DNA of 64,000 nucleotides. It comes from Acetobacter aceti (GTDB lineage: Bacteria; Pseudomonadota; Alphaproteobacteria; Acetobacterales; Acetobacteraceae). The DNA is taken from positions 1,984,001 through 2,048,000 of the forward strand of contig NZ_CP014692.1 of NCBI RefSeq assembly GCF_002005445.1, read 5' to 3'. Under the pieces are notes generated by a model. It searched no databases. It was not told the origin of the DNA and worked only from the letters and a program-made list of their open reading frames with translations. Shown here one piece after another: positions 9,916 through 20,285 of the stretch (the stretch's first letter is position 1; each line of letters begins with the position of its first letter). The position numbers and the translations under genes were made by a program.

Positions 9916-10662
9916 GTGAATATTAAGATTTATGTCGCCACACATAAAGAATTCAATCCGCCTCATGATGACAATTACATGCCAATTTACGTCGGAAAAG
10001 AACTATCAGAAACTGACTCTCCATTCTCAGGAGACAATACTGGCGACAATATTTCTGCTCTCAACAAGTCTTTCTGTGAATTGACGGCACTTTACTGGAT
10101 ATGGAAAAACGACCTTTCATCAGATTATGTTGGCGTCGTTCACTACAGAAGATATTTTTCAAAGCATCATCATGGTATCAACAAGTATATAACCGGCAAA
10201 GACGGCTCATATGTTCATCTTGGCGAAGGGCCGGAAATCGCAGCTTCCAACGATTTTGGTGAACTCACAGACGGCGTTGATCTGATTTTGCCTACAAGAG
10301 AGCATGTCGGTAATATTCTTGAAAATTACGGAGCCTGCCATCATGTTGAAGATATGTATCTAGTGCGTGATGTCATTAAGAAAATACATAATGAATACTT
10401 GGATGCTTACGATTTTACCATGAAAAATGTAACGCATATATATACCCGCAATATGGCTATCACAAGAAAAGAAATATTTTCAGAATACTGCGAATGGTTA
10501 TTCAGTATTCTATTCACCTTAAAAAATATGAATTTTTATAGAAACTACGACAGTTACCAGAAGCGCATCTTTGGTTTTATTTCAGAGAGAATTTTCAATG
10601 TCTGGCTGCTGAAGAACAGGGATAGACTCTGCATCGGAGAACGTCACATCATAAATCTTTAA
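9916..10662 (+). CDS. DUF4422-type glycosyltransferase-like protein
   Basis: Resembles the DUF4422 family found in capsule and exopolysaccharide clusters. The product starts VNIKIYVATHKEFNPP, then has YMPIYVGKEL, a GDNTGDNIS stretch, ELTALYWIWKN, VGVVHYRRYFS and a C-terminal ISERIFNVWL. The GTG at 9916 is chosen because AAAGG precedes it; an ATG at 9844 would add 24 residues with no family fit. The gene is clearly AT-richer than its neighbours and has an insertion sequence 21 bases after its stop, both signs of horizontal acquisition. No partner polysaccharide genes lie beside it. Confidence 0.7.
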   Translation: MNIKIYVATHKEFNPPHDDNYMPIYVGKELSETDSPFSGDNTGDNISALNKSFCELTALYWIWKNDLSSDYVGVVHYRRYFSKHHHGINKYITGKDGSYVHLGEGPEIAASNDFGELTDGVDLILPTREHVGNILENYGACHHVEDMYLVRDVIKKIHNEYLDAYDFTMKNVTHIYTRNMAITRKEIFSEYCEWLFSILFTLKNMNFYRNYDSYQKRIFGFISERIFNVWLLKNRDRLCIGERHIINL

Positions 10663-10682
10663 AGCCTTTTTGGAAAAGGCTT
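10662..10682. repeat. Short inverted repeat at the left IS junction
   Basis: Nine-base arms AAGCCTTTT and AAAAGGCTT around a three-base loop, directly after the DUF4422 gene stop. It may have been the stem of that gene's terminator; the insertion sequence begins right beside it. Confidence 0.5.
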
Positions 10683-10683
10683 A

Positions 10684-10701
10684 GGGCCTGTCTGCATTCA
10701 G
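10684..10701 (+). repeat. Left terminal inverted repeat of the IS
   Basis: GGGCCTGTCTGCATTCAG; matches the complement of the right end except at the third base. Confidence 0.9.
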
Positions 10702-10754
10702 GGGTTCCATCTGGATTGAGGTTCTGATTCAAGGCTGTCCATGGAGGGCGAGGC

Positions 10755-11512
10755 TTGAGCAGACGGACACTGACAGACGAGCAATGGAACCGGATCAAAA
10801 ACCATCTCCCGGGCCGGATCGGGCTGCCTGGGCGGAGTGGGGTCGATAATCGGCTGTTCGTAGATGCGATCCTGTGGATGGCCGGCAATGCGGCTCACTG
10901 GCGCGATCTACCGGAGGTTTTTGGCAAATGGTCCACAATCCACTCCCGTTTTCGGCGCTGGTCGCACGCGGGCGTCTGGGAGCGGCTGTTTCATGGTCTG
11001 GCCGATACGCCCGACTTTGAATATGTCCTGATCGATAGCACGATTTCGAAAGTTCACGCTGATGCGACGGGCGCAAAAGGGGGGCTGAAGCTGCCGCCAT
11101 CGGTCGGTCGCGCGGCGGACTGACGACCAAGCTGCACGCCGCCGTCGATGCGATCGGCCTGCCGCTACGCATTCATCCGACGCCGGGACAATATGGCGAC
11201 CGACCGCAGGCAGAGACGCTCCTGTCCGGTTTGCAGGGCGTCGGCCACGTCATCGCCGACGCCGCATATGATGCGGATCCTCTGCGTGCCTTCATCGCCG
11301 ATCAGCTCGGTGCAACCGCCCAGATCAAGGCCAATCCCAGTCGCACTATCGTTCCGCCAATAGAGTGGAGGCTCTACAAGGAACGCCATCAGATCGAGTG
11401 CTTCTTCAATAAACTTAAACGTTTCCGAAGAATCGCCCTGCGATGCGAAAAGACACTCACAGCCTTCATGGGCTTCGTCCACCTCGCATGCGCCATGATT
11501 TGGCTACGCTGA
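10755..11512 (+). CDS. IS5/IS427-type transposase in two frames, joined by a -1 shift
   Basis: The first frame (10755-11123) begins MSRRTLTDEQWNRI and holds the DUF4096-like N-terminal domain and the first DDE Asp in YVLIDSTISKVHADA. It ends soon after a run AAAAGGGGGG at 11075-11084. Reading on in the -1 frame from that run gives GRSRGGLTTKLHA, then VIADAAYDADPLR with the second acidic residue, and a C-terminal ERHQIECFFNKLKRFRRIALR with the third. Such two-frame genes are normally expressed by programmed -1 frameshifting. The stop codon lies inside the right inverted repeat. Confidence 0.88.
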
Positions 11513-11526
11513 ATGCAGACAGGTCC
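11509..11526 (-). repeat. Right terminal inverted repeat of the IS
   Basis: CTGAATGCAGACAGGTCC; complementary to the left end at 17 of 18 positions. The transposase stop codon lies within it. Confidence 0.9.
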
Positions 11527-11762
11527 TAGAGTCCGGATATGGAATGAAACCAATTCTCTGCATAAATGGAAAAATAGCAAACGATCGGCCTTGTCGGGGG
11601 TATGTATGTGCTCCGTAAGGTCGGCTCAGCGTCAGATGATGAATTTCCAAAAGGGCTCTCATTGGTCGTCATGCTAACTGACCGCCTCATCTGCCTGCCA
11701 CCCAGAAAACCGGGAAAAACACATATTATTACTTTTTTCTTAACCGCCCCTACTTAACCACC

Positions 11763-12929
11763 TCAACTACGCGCACCCTTCCCTGTCACATTCAAAGCCA
11801 TACCAAGCCTGAGGGCGGCAGCCGTATTACGCGCCACGCGAATCAAATTGGGCCGGGCTTCAGCGAGTGCTTCCGCAAGCGTACAAGGTCGAGCAACCGA
11901 TGCGAATACAGCCTCTATCCCGGCAAAATGCACTTGCCCGGCATCGGCTCCCAATGATCCACCAAAGGCAATAACAGGCTTTCCGACACGGCGAGCGATC
12001 TGAGCCACTCCCGCCGGTGTTTTTCCCCGGACGGTCTGCCCGTCAATACGCCCTTCCCCCGTGATGACCAGATCCACGGAGCGGAGAATCTCTTCGAGCC
12101 CCAACACCTCACTGATAATATCAAAACCCGGCCTCAGATGGGCGTTCAGAAAGGCGAGCGTCCCAGCCCCCGCACCTCCAGCCGCTCCTGCTCCGGCTCT
12201 CTCCGCGACATCCTTTCCCATATCCTTTTTCAAATGGTGGGCATAAACAGCCAGAGCCGCATCCAGAGCTTTGACAAGACTGGGAGAAGCTCCTTTCTGA
12301 GGCCCGAATACGGCAGATGCCCCTTCAGGGCCAAGCAGGGGATTATCGACGTCACAGGCGACTTCCACCACGCATTCGGCCAGCCGGGGCTCCATGTTCG
12401 ACAGATCAATGCGCGCAAGTCGACTCAGCGCCAGTCCACCGGCCACAAGCTCCCGCCCTTCTCCATCCAGCAAACGTGCGCCGAGCGCCTGAGCCATACC
12501 TGCCGCACCATCGTTCGTTGCACTCCCGCCAAGACCGATGATGAAATGACGACATCCTTCATCCAGCGCATGACGGATCAATTCTCCCAGCCCACGCGTA
12601 GTCGTGAGGCCAGGGTCGCGCTGTTCGGGCGTCAACATTTCCAGCCCGGCCGCAGCAGCCAGCTCGATTACGGCAGTGCGACCATCACCTGTGATTCCGT
12701 AAAAAGAGTCTGCGGGGCTTCCAAGCGGTCCGGTCACGGACACCTCAACCAGTTTGCCGCCTGTCGCGGACACAATGGTGGAAACCGTTCCCTCTCCACC
12801 ATCAGCAGCAGGACACATAACGAATTCCGCGTCGGAAAATATTTCCTGAAAGCCGGTCTGAATGGCCGTTCCGACCTCGACCGCCGTGAGACTTTCCTTG
12901 AAGGAGTCGCAGACGATAGCAATTTTCAT
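11763..12929 (-). CDS. Glycerate kinase (GarK/GlxK family)
   Basis: Phosphorylates D-glycerate, feeding it into glycolysis. The 388-residue protein has the family N-terminus KIAIVCDSFKESLTAVEVG, the glycine-rich PAADGGEGTV near residue 41, GLGGSATNDGAAGMAQALGA near residue 131 and the C-terminal ITGEGRIDGQTVRGKTPAGV. It is monocistronic, with its start about 110 bases from the aarC stop. Garden-variety glycerate kinases (2-phosphoglycerate producers) share these motifs; the exact product, 2- or 3-phosphoglycerate, is not decided by what is visible. Confidence 0.92.
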   Translation of the reverse strand: MKIAIVCDSFKESLTAVEVGTAIQTGFQEIFSDAEFVMCPAADGGEGTVSTIVSATGGKLVEVSVTGPLGSPADSFYGITGDGRTAVIELAAAAGLEMLTPEQRDPGLTTTRGLGELIRHALDEGCRHFIIGLGGSATNDGAAGMAQALGARLLDGEGRELVAGGLALSRLARIDLSNMEPRLAECVVEVACDVDNPLLGPEGASAVFGPQKGASPSLVKALDAALAVYAHHLKKDMGKDVAERAGAGAAGGAGAGTLAFLNAHLRPGFDIISEVLGLEEILRSVDLVITGEGRIDGQTVRGKTPAGVAQIARRVGKPVIAFGGSLGADAGQVHFAGIEAVFASVARPCTLAEALAEARPNLIRVARNTAAALRLGMALNVTGKGARS

Positions 12930-12990
12930 TCTGTGTCCCCTCGAACAGGCTTAATAAATCGCAGGGTGGCAATCAGCATACCACCCATCA

Positions 12991-13020
12991 AAAAAGGGCG
13001 CCCTTTCGGTACGCCCTTTC
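12991..13020 (-). terminator. Rho-independent terminator of aarC
   Basis: Stem AAAGGGCG/CGCCCTTT around an 11-base loop, followed on the minus strand by a run of six T. It lies 23 bases beyond the aarC stop. Confidence 0.85.
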
Positions 13021-13042
13021 CTGTTTCACAAGAAGCGGATTT

Positions 13043-14936
<1,894 letters not shown>

Positions 14937-15686
14937 ATGTATGACCAGAGAAACTTACAGCACCGCATCGCCGGCCGAGGCATTCGTGTCGTGGGAGACG
15001 TACATGGTGATCTGGACGCGTTTCGCCATGCCGCCGCGACGGATCGCTTCATCATCCAGTTGGGCGATCTGGTCGATTACGGCCCGGATAGCGCAGGCGC
15101 TCTTCGACTGATGGCGCGCATCATTCAGGAACAGCGGGGCCTGTTCCTGCTTGGCAATCACGATCGCAAGCTTGGCCGCGCCCTCATGGGACGGAAGCTG
15201 CGCCGGGATCCGCCTCTGGAAGCCACACTGGAGCAGATCAATGATTCGCGTAATGCCGACATCCGGGATCTGCTGATCCCTCTTCTCACAGATGCCCCCA
15301 CCTGGCTGCGGCTGGGACGAAGAATGTTCGTCCATGCAGCCTTTCACACCGGCATGCTGGAAGAAACATCTCCTTCCGGTCTGGATAATGTCTCATCCCT
15401 GCTATCGCGCGCCCTCTTCGGCGAAGTGACGGGAAAAACCCAGCCCGATGGTTACCCGGAGCGTCGTCTGAACTGGGTGGACCATATCCCCATGGGACAC
15501 ACGGTTTATTGCGGACACGACCGTCGCTCCACCGACGGACGGCCATGGATCAAGCATGGCCGGTCGGGAGGAACGGCTGTTTTTGTGGATACAGGAGCAG
15601 GGAAAGGCGGGCATCTTGCGTGGATCGATCTCCCCGAGGAGAGCATGGAGATCCCGGATTACCCACCGCCACCTTCATTCTATTGA
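14937..15686 (+). CDS. Calcineurin-like metallophosphoesterase
   Basis: Serine/threonine-phosphatase-like or diadenosine-tetraphosphatase-like enzyme of 249 residues. All metal-binding motifs are in order: GDVHGDLDAF near residue 20, GDLVDYGPDS near 43, GNHDRKLG near 74, FVHAAFH near 134 and GHDRRS near 190. The physiological substrate cannot be read from the sequence. The start ATG has only a weak ribosome site. The next gene, a chorismate mutase, begins about 130 bases on. Confidence 0.85.
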   Translation: MYDQRNLQHRIAGRGIRVVGDVHGDLDAFRHAAATDRFIIQLGDLVDYGPDSAGALRLMARIIQEQRGLFLLGNHDRKLGRALMGRKLRRDPPLEATLEQINDSRNADIRDLLIPLLTDAPTWLRLGRRMFVHAAFHTGMLEETSPSGLDNVSSLLSRALFGEVTGKTQPDGYPERRLNWVDHIPMGHTVYCGHDRRSTDGRPWIKHGRSGGTAVFVDTGAGKGGHLAWIDLPEESMEIPDYPPPPSFY

Positions 15687-15817
15687 TTGGTGATTTTCTC
15701 ACAAACGGACAGACTGGCCGTTGCCCTGATCTCTCTGCTCACGGCATGATGACACGAGCGGTTTCTCAACCATCCCGGTCGGCAGACATTCTCTGCCATC
15801 ACACAGAATCGGGACGC

Positions 15818-16204
15818 ATGACACAAACAGGACCAAATGGCGTGACCTCTGCCTCCTCTGACACGACTCCCTCCACCGACGGTCTGAGCCGGCAAAACGC
15901 CGAACTGGCGGCGCTCCGTCAGAGCATCGACAATATCGACATGGCGCTTGTGGCGATTCTGGCTGAGCGGTTTCGTTGCACACAGGCGGTCGGCGAGCTG
16001 AAGGCCCGCTACCGGATGCCACCTGCTGACCCGTCCAGAGAAAAGCGGCAGATCACGCGGTTAAGGCAGTTGGCCAAAGACGCGAAACTGGACCCCGATT
16101 TTGCCGAGAAATTCCTGAACTTCATCATCAGTGAAGTCATCCGGCATCATGAGGCCATTGCGAAGCAGAAAGACACAGGCGCGGGATCTGTCAGCAATGA
16201 TTAA
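15818..16204 (+). CDS. Chorismate mutase (AroQ class)
   Basis: All-helical AroQ-type chorismate mutase, converting chorismate to prephenate for Phe and Tyr synthesis. Diagnostic stretches are LRQSIDNIDMALVAILAERF with the active-site Arg at its N-terminal end, the AVGELKARY helix, and the basic KRQITRLRQLAKDAKLD region. The frame is open further upstream; the ATG at 15818 gives 128 residues with a Ser/Thr-rich leader of about 30, and starts at 15746 or 15749 are possible. Its end overlaps the sixA start by eight bases, indicating coupling. Confidence 0.85.
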   Translation: MTQTGPNGVTSASSDTTPSTDGLSRQNAELAALRQSIDNIDMALVAILAERFRCTQAVGELKARYRMPPADPSREKRQITRLRQLAKDAKLDPDFAEKFLNFIISEVIRHHEAIAKQKDTGAGSVSND

Positions 16205-16736
16205 GCCGGTCGCCCATCGCCTCCTGCTGCTCAGGCATTGTGAAGCCGCCCCCCCCGAAGGCGGCGACATGAGCACGAAAGCCGATCTTGCCCGCCCGCT
16301 GACGGATACCGGTCATCGTATGGCTCGCCAACGGGGCGAGAGCATGCGTCGTGCCGGACTTATCCCTGATCTGGTGCTGTGCAGTCCGGCCATGCGGACA
16401 CGCCAGACCTATGCCGGGCTTCTGCCATTCGGAAACGGCGCCCGGCCTGAAATCCGTATCGAGCCGACTCTGTATCTTGCAGCGCCCGATGAACTTCTGG
16501 CCCGTCTTCGGGCTACCCAGGATTCGGTGCATACGATTCTTCTTGTCGGCCACAATCCGGGCCTCCCTGCCCTCGCCCGCTACCTGAATGGTGTGGAGGT
16601 TGCCCTCGAATCTGATTTCGAACTGGGAACGCTCGCCACATTTAATGTAGAGGTCGAAGAGCGGGAATCGATCGCTCTCGCGTGGAAATCTCTTGGCCCG
16701 AAGACCGCGTGGCTGGAATCGTTCTCGCAAAATTGA
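16197..16736 (+). CDS. sixA: SixA-like histidine phosphatase (aarB equivalent)
   Basis: Phosphohistidine phosphatase of the histidine phosphatase superfamily: the catalytic RHC motif lies in LLLLRHCEA near residue 11, the second conserved part is VLCSPAMRTRQTYAG, and LVGHNPGLPALARYL carries the later catalytic His. It corresponds by position to aarB of the acetic-acid-resistance cluster, directly upstream of citrate synthase. The ATG at 16197 lies inside the end of the chorismate mutase gene. Whether it acts on a phosphorelay here is unknown. Confidence 0.88.
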   Translation: MIKPVAHRLLLLRHCEAAPPEGGDMSTKADLARPLTDTGHRMARQRGESMRRAGLIPDLVLCSPAMRTRQTYAGLLPFGNGARPEIRIEPTLYLAAPDELLARLRATQDSVHTILLVGHNPGLPALARYLNGVEVALESDFELGTLATFNVEVEERESIALAWKSLGPKTAWLESFSQN

Positions 16737-16897
16737 GCAGAAATCGGCTCAGAAGGTCTCGCCTCGCAACAAGGTGACCCATTCGCAGGGTTCCGATTTC
16801 TCTCGTGATCGGGGACATTCACCAATGTTGCCACCGCCTTGAGGCGTGTGGCCAGATCGTGTCAGAAGTAGCGCCATCGAGCGCGTCGGAGGAAGCT

Positions 16898-18190
16898 GTG
16901 ACGGGTACAACTGCCAGCATCAAAATCGGAGACAAATCGGCTGAACTGCCGGTTCTCAAGGGCACTCTTGGACCGGATGTCGTCGATATTCGTCGTCTGA
17001 CCCATGATACGGGCGTTTTCACGTTCGACCCTGGTTATGGCGAGACCGCCTCTTGCGAGAGCAAGGTCACCTTCATCGACGGTGACAAGGGCATTCTGCT
17101 GCATCGGGGATATCCGATCGAGCAGCTCGCCGAGCATGCATCCTATCCAGAAGTGGTTTATCTGCTTCTGAACGGGGAACTCCCCAACAAGGAACAGTAT
17201 GATTCCTTCGTAAACACGCTCACGAACCATACCCTGCTGCATGAACAGCTTCGCAACTTCTTCAACGGCTACCGCCGTGACGCCCATCCGATGGCGATCC
17301 TGTGTGGCACCGTGGGCGCGCTGTCCGCTTTCTATCCGGACGCCAACGACATCTCCAAGAAGGAAAGTCGCGACCTTTCGGCCATGCGTCTGATCGCCAA
17401 AATCCCGACGATTGCCGCCTGGGCCTATAAATACACGGTTGGCGAGCCGTTCGTTTATCCGCGTAACGACCTGAACTATGCCGAGAATTTCCTCTCGATG
17501 ATGTTCGCTCGTCCCTCCGAGCCCTACAAGGTGAACCCGGTTCTGGCCCGCGCCATGAACCGTATCCTCATCCTCCATGCAGACCATGAGCAGAATGCCT
17601 CAACGTCCACGGTGCGTCTGGCGGGATCAACCGGAGCCAATCCGTTTGCGTGTATCGCAGCCGGAATCGCAGCTCTGTGGGGACCTGCTCACGGTGGCGC
17701 CAATGAAGCCGTGCTGAAAATGCTGACCAGCATCGGTTCCAAGGAAAACATTCCTGACTTCATCTCCAAGGTGAAAGACAAGAACAGCGGCGTGAAGCTC
17801 ATGGGCTTCGGACATCGCGTCTACAAGAATTTCGACCCACGTGCGAAAATCATGCAGGCGACCTGCCACGAAGTCCTGTCAGAACTCGGCATCAAGGACG
17901 ATGTGGAGCTTGATCTCGCAGTTGAGCTGGAAAAAATCGCTCTCAGCGACGACTATTTCGTGCAGCGCAAGCTCTACCCGAATGTCGATTTCTATTCTGG
18001 CATCATCCTGAAGGCGATGGGCATCCCTACCAGCATGTTCACCGTGCTGTTCGCCGTTGCCCGCACAACGGGCTGGATCAGCCAGTGGAAAGAGATGATC
18101 GAAGAGCCGGGTCAGCGTATCAGCCGTCCGCGTCAGCTTTATACAGGCTACACGGAGCGTGATTTCGTCGATCTCGACAAGCGCACCTGA
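16898..18190 (+). CDS. aarA: Citrate synthase AarA
   Basis: Condenses acetyl-CoA with oxaloacetate; in Acetobacter this gene is required for acetic acid resistance. The protein closely resembles the characterised A. aceti enzyme, with [16 protein letters not shown] near the N-terminus, the active-site [15 protein letters not shown] and [16 protein letters not shown] stretches, and the conserved C-terminal [14 protein letters not shown]. The GTG at 16898 is chosen because GGAGGA lies four bases before it, giving 430 residues; a GTG at 16859 and an ATG at 16805 are also in frame. It follows sixA by about 160 bases and ends at a strong terminator. Confidence 0.96.
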   Translation: MTGTTASIKIGDKSAELPVLKGTLGPDVVDIRRLTHDTGVFTFDPGYGETASCESKVTFIDGDKGILLHRGYPIEQLAEHASYPEVVYLLLNGELPNKEQYDSFVNTLTNHTLLHEQLRNFFNGYRRDAHPMAILCGTVGALSAFYPDANDISKKESRDLSAMRLIAKIPTIAAWAYKYTVGEPFVYPRNDLNYAENFLSMMFARPSEPYKVNPVLARAMNRILILHADHEQNASTSTVRLAGSTGANPFACIAAGIAALWGPAHGGANEAVLKMLTSIGSKENIPDFISKVKDKNSGVKLMGFGHRVYKNFDPRAKIMQATCHEVLSELGIKDDVELDLAVELEKIALSDDYFVQRKLYPNVDFYSGIILKAMGIPTSMFTVLFAVARTTGWISQWKEMIEEPGQRISRPRQLYTGYTERDFVDLDKRT

Positions 18191-18211
18191 ATTTTCTGAC
18201 CAATTTAAAAA

Positions 18212-18246
18212 GGGAGGCCACCTATCAGAGGTAGCCTCCCTTTTTT
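18212..18246 (+). terminator. Rho-independent terminator of citrate synthase
   Basis: Arms GGGAGGC and GCCTCCC with further pairing of CACCT/AGGT inside, followed by six T. It lies 21 bases after the aarA stop. Confidence 0.92.
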
Positions 18247-18339
18247 ATTTATACCGACACCGGAAAAGTGCCTCAGATCTTGGTTTTCAAGACCTACGCG
18301 TTGCGATCGAATATCGTTACAGAAAAGGATCGTCTATTT

Positions 18340-18576
18340 TTAGATACAGTTACAACCCTTGGTCGGTTGGTTGCTTTTCTTGATGACGTGATGATCAATC
18401 CACTCAGAGACCAAACGCCTCGCCTCATTCAGAGAAGATTCCGGATGATGAATGCGATAGAGGGTCGTGCAGGCATTGAACGCTGAGACATCATTTGTCC
18501 CGACCTGCTTCAGCTCCTGATAAGCCGTGACCACAGCCCTTTCGCAGTTTCTTGCTATCCGACTGCTATCGACCAC
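18340..18576 (-). CDS. Small hypothetical protein, 78 residues
   Basis: No family recognised. A GTG start preceded by AAGGA gives a mixed-charge, probably helical protein (ARNCERAVVTAYQELKQVG, later LNEARRLVSEWIDHHV) with three Cys and no membrane segment. Codon composition is protein-like and the frame lies in an otherwise empty stretch after the aarA terminator. It could still be spurious. Confidence 0.4.
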   Translation of the reverse strand: MVDSSRIARNCERAVVTAYQELKQVGTNDVSAFNACTTLYRIHHPESSLNEARRLVSEWIDHHVIKKSNQPTKGCNCI

Positions 18577-18903
18577 TTTATACCATCCTTAGAACTGATA
18601 ATCATTTGCAACTCGGTGAGTATATCTTATACGCCCCAACTCCGCAAGGAACTGACCCCGTTCCAGCCATCACGTTTAACTCACGTTATGTATCAGCCTC
18701 TCCCGAACATCCCCTGCCCGCCCGTTGCCATATCCTGCTCCGCCATGAACCTGCTGCGGATACCCGTCAGGCAGACGAAATCCTGAGAAACCGGACTATT
18801 CCGGTGACAACCGATTTTGCATTTTCTGTGGCAAGATTTACCGTACCTTGATTCCTTTCGGGGATATACTAAGCAGTGCGTCAGCCACTCGGGAGAAGCA
18901 GTA
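18577..18903. other. Intergenic region upstream of the TPR protein gene
   Basis: About 330 bases, AT-richer than the aar region. Open frames on the plus strand run through it but have neither start signals nor family resemblance. It presumably carries divergent promoters; none could be pinned down. Confidence 0.35.
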
Positions 18904-20193
18904 GTGTCAGAGTACGTTCTTGTTTCTGAAGAAGAAAAGCCGTCGAGATTTCAGCAGGCCCAGGAATTGATGAAAGACGGTGACTACGAGGAAGCATGTG
19001 ATATATTTGAGAAACTCGCTAAAAGCTTTCCCGATGATCGAGGGATATGGTGGCAGTATCTATCAGCTCTCAATCGTGCTCGCCTGACAGATAAGGCCGA
19101 TGAATATACAGAATGGTGCTACAGGGCTTTTCCTGGTGATTTAGGCTTCACATTGGCCTGGATGCGTGGTTTCGACGCCCGCGCCGACTGGGATGAAAGT
19201 ATTCGACGCCGCTATGAAATACTGGCGCAGCATGATCCTCGCACAGATCCAGACTACCTTCCGGTCATAACAGAGTTTTTTTTACCTCTCGTTGAAAAGA
19301 AAGACTTCAACGCGATCAGGACACTCCTCAATCAGTACTGGAATATACTGACCAGAAATGATGAATGCGGAGCGGCTACCTACTTTGCTCTTGAGGCGAT
19401 CGGTGATTTTCACCGCCAGCTGGAACTCTGCGACATCTTTCTCAAGCGCTGCGATCCGGCTGACCCGGTCGTGCATGGCGTCAATTACGCCAATCTGCGG
19501 GTGATGGTCCAGTCAGCTCTCTGGAACCAGGAAATACTCTCGCGCCGTCACAGCCACACGAAAGTTGTCTCTTTCGGTCAGAACTGCCTCCCATACTCCA
19601 TGTCAAACCGATGGGGACTGCTCAAATACATCGGCAATCCCGATAACATAACAATTTTTGATCTGGGAGCTTTTAGCCGGAACTCGGCGCCCGAAGCCTT
19701 GCTCAGTGATTTTGAAGGTTTTCGTAACCCCGAAAATTACTATGAGAGCCGCGATGCCGTGGGCGCTCCCCAGATGATGCACAAGCCTACCGGGGTTCAT
19801 TTTGGTCATGAACGCGGTCGCACGATCATCGGCAATGATCAGGAAAAGTTCTTCTCCCTGATCAACAAGAAAATCGACGCTTTCCAGAACATGTGGAACG
19901 AGGGGCGTTGCCTGCTCGTCTATTCCGTAACGGGCCAGTGCGATCTTCCTGAACTTGTCCGTAGTATGGAAAAGGCTCTTGAGGAAAAATCCTCACGCCT
20001 CCTCATTCTGAACTGCACACGACAGGCTATGGACTGCCCGAGCTCGCAATTTGTCACCTATACCCACACCCCGTTCCCGTTTGATTACCATTGGAACGAG
20101 ATAACCAATTTTACGAAGGATGTTGGTCTTGCCTTTGACGCGCGCATCATGGCGGCGATCAAGCAGGAAATTGACAGGATGGACAGGTCGTAA
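18904..20193 (+). CDS. TPR protein with a DUF1796-like putative peptidase domain
   Basis: Two parts. The N-terminal half has tetratricopeptide-like helices (QELMKDGDYEEACDIFEKLA near residue 21, then ALNRARLTDKADEY). From about residue 219, VVSFGQNCLPYSMSNRWGL with an early Cys and later PFPFDYHWNEI resemble the DUF1796 / putative papain-like cysteine peptidase group; that match is from memory of the motif and is tentative. The GTG at 18904 has GGGAGA upstream and gives 429 residues; an ATG 87 bases earlier lacks support. It converges on the FkbH-like gene with a shared terminator between them. Confidence 0.6.
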   Translation: MSEYVLVSEEEKPSRFQQAQELMKDGDYEEACDIFEKLAKSFPDDRGIWWQYLSALNRARLTDKADEYTEWCYRAFPGDLGFTLAWMRGFDARADWDESIRRRYEILAQHDPRTDPDYLPVITEFFLPLVEKKDFNAIRTLLNQYWNILTRNDECGAATYFALEAIGDFHRQLELCDIFLKRCDPADPVVHGVNYANLRVMVQSALWNQEILSRRHSHTKVVSFGQNCLPYSMSNRWGLLKYIGNPDNITIFDLGAFSRNSAPEALLSDFEGFRNPENYYESRDAVGAPQMMHKPTGVHFGHERGRTIIGNDQEKFFSLINKKIDAFQNMWNEGRCLLVYSVTGQCDLPELVRSMEKALEEKSSRLLILNCTRQAMDCPSSQFVTYTHTPFPFDYHWNEITNFTKDVGLAFDARIMAAIKQEIDRMDRS

Positions 20194-20234
20194 GCGACCT
20201 TCCGGCCACCTTACACCATAAGTATCTCTCCATG

Positions 20235-20272
20235 AAAAAGGCTTCAGAGCAGACCCGCTCTGAAGCCTTTTT
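20235..20272. terminator. Bidirectional terminator between convergent genes
   Basis: Sixteen-base perfect arms (AAAAAGGCTTCAGAGC and its complement) around a six-base loop, with A and T runs at opposite ends, so it can serve both the TPR gene and the FkbH-like gene. Confidence 0.92.
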
Positions 20273-20285
20273 CATTCCAGAATGC

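Larger units (their letters stand above)
10684..11526 (+). mobile_element. IS5-family insertion sequence (IS427-like), complete
   Basis: An 843-base element with 18-base imperfect terminal inverted repeats (one mismatch), flanked by a TA duplication at 10682-10683 and 11527-11528. It carries a transposase in two overlapping frames, the arrangement typical of the IS427 subgroup of IS5. Ends, target duplication and both reading frames look intact, so it may be active. It sits just downstream of the AT-rich DUF4422 gene. Confidence 0.9.
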
